Source: Euborellia annulipes
Taxonomy: Eukaryota > Arthropoda > Insecta > Dermaptera > Anisolabididae
Direction: 5' to 3'
DNA length: 64,000 bases
Assembly: GCA_023213315.1 (NCBI GenBank)
Contig: JAKCPI010007843.1
Span: forward strand, 1-64,000
Part shown: positions 61,466 to 64,000 of the stretch, piece by piece
How positions within the stretch are numbered: the first letter of the stretch is position 1
How the letters are laid out: each line of letters opens with the position of its first letter
The notes under the pieces: generated by a model
Database searches by the model: none
Told to the model about the DNA's origin: nothing
The model's input: the letters and a program-made list of their open reading frames with translations, nothing else
Made by a program: the position numbers and the translations under genes

Positions 61466-61598
61466 CCGTATTTCGGGGTAGGAGAGAAGCGAAAGAAAAT
61501 AAAATATAAACATATAGGTAAGTAGATGACAAACAGAATAAATGTCAGTCTTAGCTCGGGTCGCCATTCACGTACCCATAAGATGTGAGCACCTGAAT
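61466..61598 (+). repeat. structured SINE-like element, degenerate copy
   Basis: AATCCCGTATTTCGGGGTAGGAG corresponds to the 5' hairpin. TCTTAGCTCGGGTCGCCATTCACGTACCCATAAGATGTGAGCACCTGA is the eroded 3' double hairpin. It has deletions in the middle and is the most diverged copy in the window. Confidence 0.6.
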
Positions 61599-61803
61599 GT
61601 ATTTAGAAGAGGGGAAGAAATACGTCAGAGATGCTCAAAATTTTAATTTCGAACAAAAAAAGATCGAGATTTTTTTTTATAAAACTTATTCCCCCTCCCA
61701 AAAACCTTATATGAGTTGATGTATGGAAACGATATACATATATATTAGAAACGAAACAAAGGTAATTTAGCTCTTTCAGAATTAAATAAAATTCAAATTA
61801 ATT

Positions 61804-62833
61804 AGTAGGAAGAGAGGATGTCAGCCAATCTATCTCTATCGAATGATAATTCCAATCCAAGAAAACATTTCGGCTTTAATAGGAGATAATGCCATCTTCA
61901 GTTCTTATAAGAATATCGGCAATCTCAAGGTATACACCTTTGAGATGCAGAGAGAGTTAAGGTAAACAGCCCAGTAATGGGCCAGGGACTAGTAGATGGC
62001 CATTTTGAAAAGAAGATAAAAATAAAAAAATAAGAATTCACTGGGATATTTTGAAATGAGTATATTGTACATAAACAAGTTGTGTCTTCGCTGCATCTAT
62101 TCCGAACATCATCATTGATGCATCCGGGTTACAACATTTTTTTTTTTTGCATCAATACAACGGATGGGGCTGATGCTCGGGATAGATGTACAGAAGACAC
62201 AACTTGTTATATATGCACTCATTTCAAAATATCCCAGTGAATTCTTATTTTTTTATTTTTATCTTCTTTTCAAAATGTCCACCTACTGGTTCCTGGCCCA
62301 TTCATTACTGGAGTGTTTCCCTTATACATTTGAGACTTCGCCATATAAACTGATGACCATACGTCACCTTATTTACAGATATAATTTTGTATATGTTTTT
62401 ATATAACAACTCTATCTGCATCTCAATGGTGTATACCTTGAGATTGTCAATATTCTCTTAAGCACTGATGATGGCACAGGGGCGGATTAAAGGGGGGGGG
62501 GGGCGATCGCCCCCCCCTCCCGAGAAGAAATTCAAAAAGTTATAAAAACTACTAGTCTAAAGAAATTATGATTTCCGCTCTTTAATTTCATTCGAATTTG
62601 TTACCAATCAATTTATTAAATAAATAGGAAAGGGGTCTAAATGGCCATAGATGCCGACAAAGTCCATAAATAATAAAAAAATTAAAAAAAAAAACCGCCC
62701 CCTCCCCGACAAAATTGCATTAATCCGCCACTGTGATGGCATTATGTAATTAAAGCCGAAACATCTTCTTGGATTGAGATTTTTATTTGATAGAGGTTAT
62801 CCTGTTTGGCTGACATCCTTCTCTTCCTAAGTA
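61804..62833. mobile_element. large foldback element (~380-bp arms) with a hAT-like insertion
   Basis: AGGAAGAGAGGATGTCAGCC is answered by GGCTGACATCCTTCTCTTCCT. Further pairs include AAGAAAACATTTCGGCTTTAAT / ATTAAAGCCGAAACATCTTCTT and TTTGAAAAGAAGATAAAAATAAAAAAATAAGAATTCACTGGGATATT / its complement. The centre lies near 62140. The right arm alone contains the hAT-like element at 62477. Without it the element is about 765 bp. Open frames in the arms are not coding. Confidence 0.82.
62477..62733. mobile_element. hAT-like element with CAGGGGCGGATTAA ends, TSD TGATGGCA, copy 2
   Basis: CAGGGGCGGATTAA and TTAATCCGCCACTG are flanked by an exact 8-bp TGATGGCA (62469-62476, 62734-62741). It is the sister of 19316-19585. 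The left arm of the host foldback (GATAATGCCATCTTCAG at 61889) shows the corresponding site without the insertion. Confidence 0.9.
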
Positions 62834-62839
62834 TTAATC

Positions 62840-63805
62840 TATTCATTGAACAGCCACTTCTCTCATCAACATCTTTAAATAAAATTCAAAATTCTTTAAA
62901 AAACTGAAAACACACTATAAATAATTTATAGTAATAGAGTTAATTCATGTTTAAGTATTTATGTACTCAGAAGCGGATCCACACGAAGGAGTGGGAGAAT
63001 AGTGGAGGGGGTGGCGAGTTTTTTGTAGAGTAAGAATATCGTATTTTAAATTGATTAGATGGAGCCATAAGGTAGTATAGGGAATTTAAATTACCATATA
63101 TCCTAGGTTAGGTGTTTCAAATGTTTTATTAATGTGTTTATTAAAGCGTTTGTGGTTTGAATTATTATTATTAGGGGAATTTTTAATTAGTATGTATAAA
63201 ATAATTTTTTGAAGCAGATCTGCCGAAGTGTTATCGTGTAATTAATTATTAAAAAATTGAAATTTAACATCTAGTCTATGGGGAATGTCGACGAAACGCA
63301 CACATATCGAATTATGTAGCCACTCCTGATTTAGCAAGAAAAAAAAACTTACTTTTTATCAATTAACTTCCGTGGAATACGTTAAAAATCAAATCAAAAG
63401 TTTCTACCGAAGGCTTTTAAGGATATTTTAACAAGAAAATACAAAATATTCCCAAAAATGACAGTCGGCCAAAAATAAGTAAGTCGCTTGACTTAGATCA
63501 GTCCGGCAACGTCGCATAAAATAAAAGTTTCACTTACATTTTTTTCAATTTACGATATTTTTTCTCGCAAATCGCCCATTGTGTCTAAACTGATTTGCAT
63601 TAGTCATTGTACGTAATATTATAAATAAAATACAACTGAACATAAGATCAAATAATCTGCTGTTAAATGCAAATATTGCCAGATTTATATTATGTAAAGA
63701 AATACTTGAGTCAAAAGTAATTCATTTATTATATTTGGTAATTAAATTATTAACTTAATCCAATAATAAATTATGATAGTTCAAGACTAAATTATAATAA
63801 TGAAT
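62840..63805. other. mostly unassigned stretch
   Basis: It contains a CAGAAGCGGATCCACACGAAGG word at 62970 (similar to the left end of the element at 54590, no partner found). It also holds a one-arm fragment of the foldback family at 63137-63190 (TTTATTAAAGCGTTTGTGGTTTGAATTATTATTATTAGGGG). The rest is AT-rich and unremarkable. Confidence 0.45.
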
Positions 63806-63810
63806 TTATG

Positions 63811-64000
63811 CATTCTTCTTCTTCTTTCCTGGACCTATACCCGCATTGCGGGGTCGGCGGATTGAGTTTTTTGCGACCGGAAGAAATAGAACAGGCCGGC
63901 CCGTCGCACGGTCTGACGCCCGTTGAAAACAGATATGTAAAGATCAGAAGGTCTCCCAATCCCAGCTCGGGTAGCTCGTGGTCGCCATCTCCCACAAGAT
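63811..64000 (+). repeat. structured SINE-like element, cut by the window end
   Basis: CATTCTTCTTCTTCTTTCCTGGACCTATACCCGCATTGCGGGGTCGGCGGA is the best-preserved 5' end of the family. It is followed by TTTTTGCGACCGGAAGAAATAGAACAGG, GTCGCACGGTCTGACGCCC and CCAGCTCGGGTAGCTCGTGGTCGCCATCTCCCACAAGAT. Here the CCACGTAC segment is missing, so the first 3' hairpin cannot form. Confidence 0.8.

Noticed and set aside
62164..62406. 80-codon open frame in the 62-kb foldback
   Set aside because: It lies in one inverted arm; the paired arm does not keep it open, and no motif is visible.

Overview
This is an AT-rich (roughly 70 percent A+T by eye), repeat-saturated eukaryotic window. No intact protein-coding gene is visible on either strand. 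All recognisable coding sequence is decayed transposon: a mariner relic, an internally deleted Tc1/mariner-superfamily transposase, and the C-terminal tail of a non-LTR retrotransposon reverse transcriptase. The mariner, Tc1 and hAT footprints, the SINE-like elements and the long intergenic or intronic DNA suggest an animal, most likely an arthropod. That is inference; the species cannot be named from this window.

The dominant component is one repeat family, here called the HP family, with about 17 copies spread over the window. Its usual copies have two different palindromic ends. End A is a hairpin of about 90 bp built on CTGGTGTGAC...GTCACACCAG. End B is an AT-loop hairpin built on TACTTTCTCTTACC...AGAGAAAGTA. 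Both ends carry the motif CTTTCTCTTACC. The 0.45-0.95 kb core has no convincing reading frame. Around and inside HP copies sit many short non-autonomous DNA transposons. For many of these the target-site duplication (TSD) can be read directly: 8 bp for hAT-like, TA for Tc1/mariner/pogo-like, TTAA once.

Region by region. 1-8 kb: HP copies, a miniature element at 2343 and the mariner relic at 7213. 8-14 kb: a tRNA-like inverted repeat, then a nested stack at 9793-13957 (HP, then hAT-like, then a Tc1-like foldback, then another hAT-like and a further small element). 14.6-15.1 kb: a hAT-like element with a roughly 31-bp tandem array inside. 18-20 kb: HP copies with a hAT-like insertion. 20.5-21.2 kb: an isolated GC/CpG-rich block with promoter-like motifs and a good splice donor, the only hint of a host gene. 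21.4-27 kb: mostly plain AT-rich DNA with a 24.4-25.0 kb inverted repeat. 27-29 kb: nested miniature elements and a structured SINE-like copy. 31-41 kb: AATCG-rich element, several inverted-repeat elements, HP copies and SINE-like copies. 41.5-44.2 kb: a long foldback whose right arm holds an HP fragment, a LINE fragment and a hAT-like element. 44.8-51 kb: more HP copies. 51.8-55.7 kb: nested inverted-repeat elements and a tRNA 3'-half palindrome. 55.7-58.2 kb: two hAT-like elements with related 8-bp TSDs, the second inside a Tc1-like element that itself lies inside a larger inverted repeat. 58.8-64 kb: further foldbacks and SINE-like copies.

The sequence shows no operon or pathway. What can be read is a layered insertion history. 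In several cases the uninterrupted copy needed to prove an insertion is present elsewhere in the same window.
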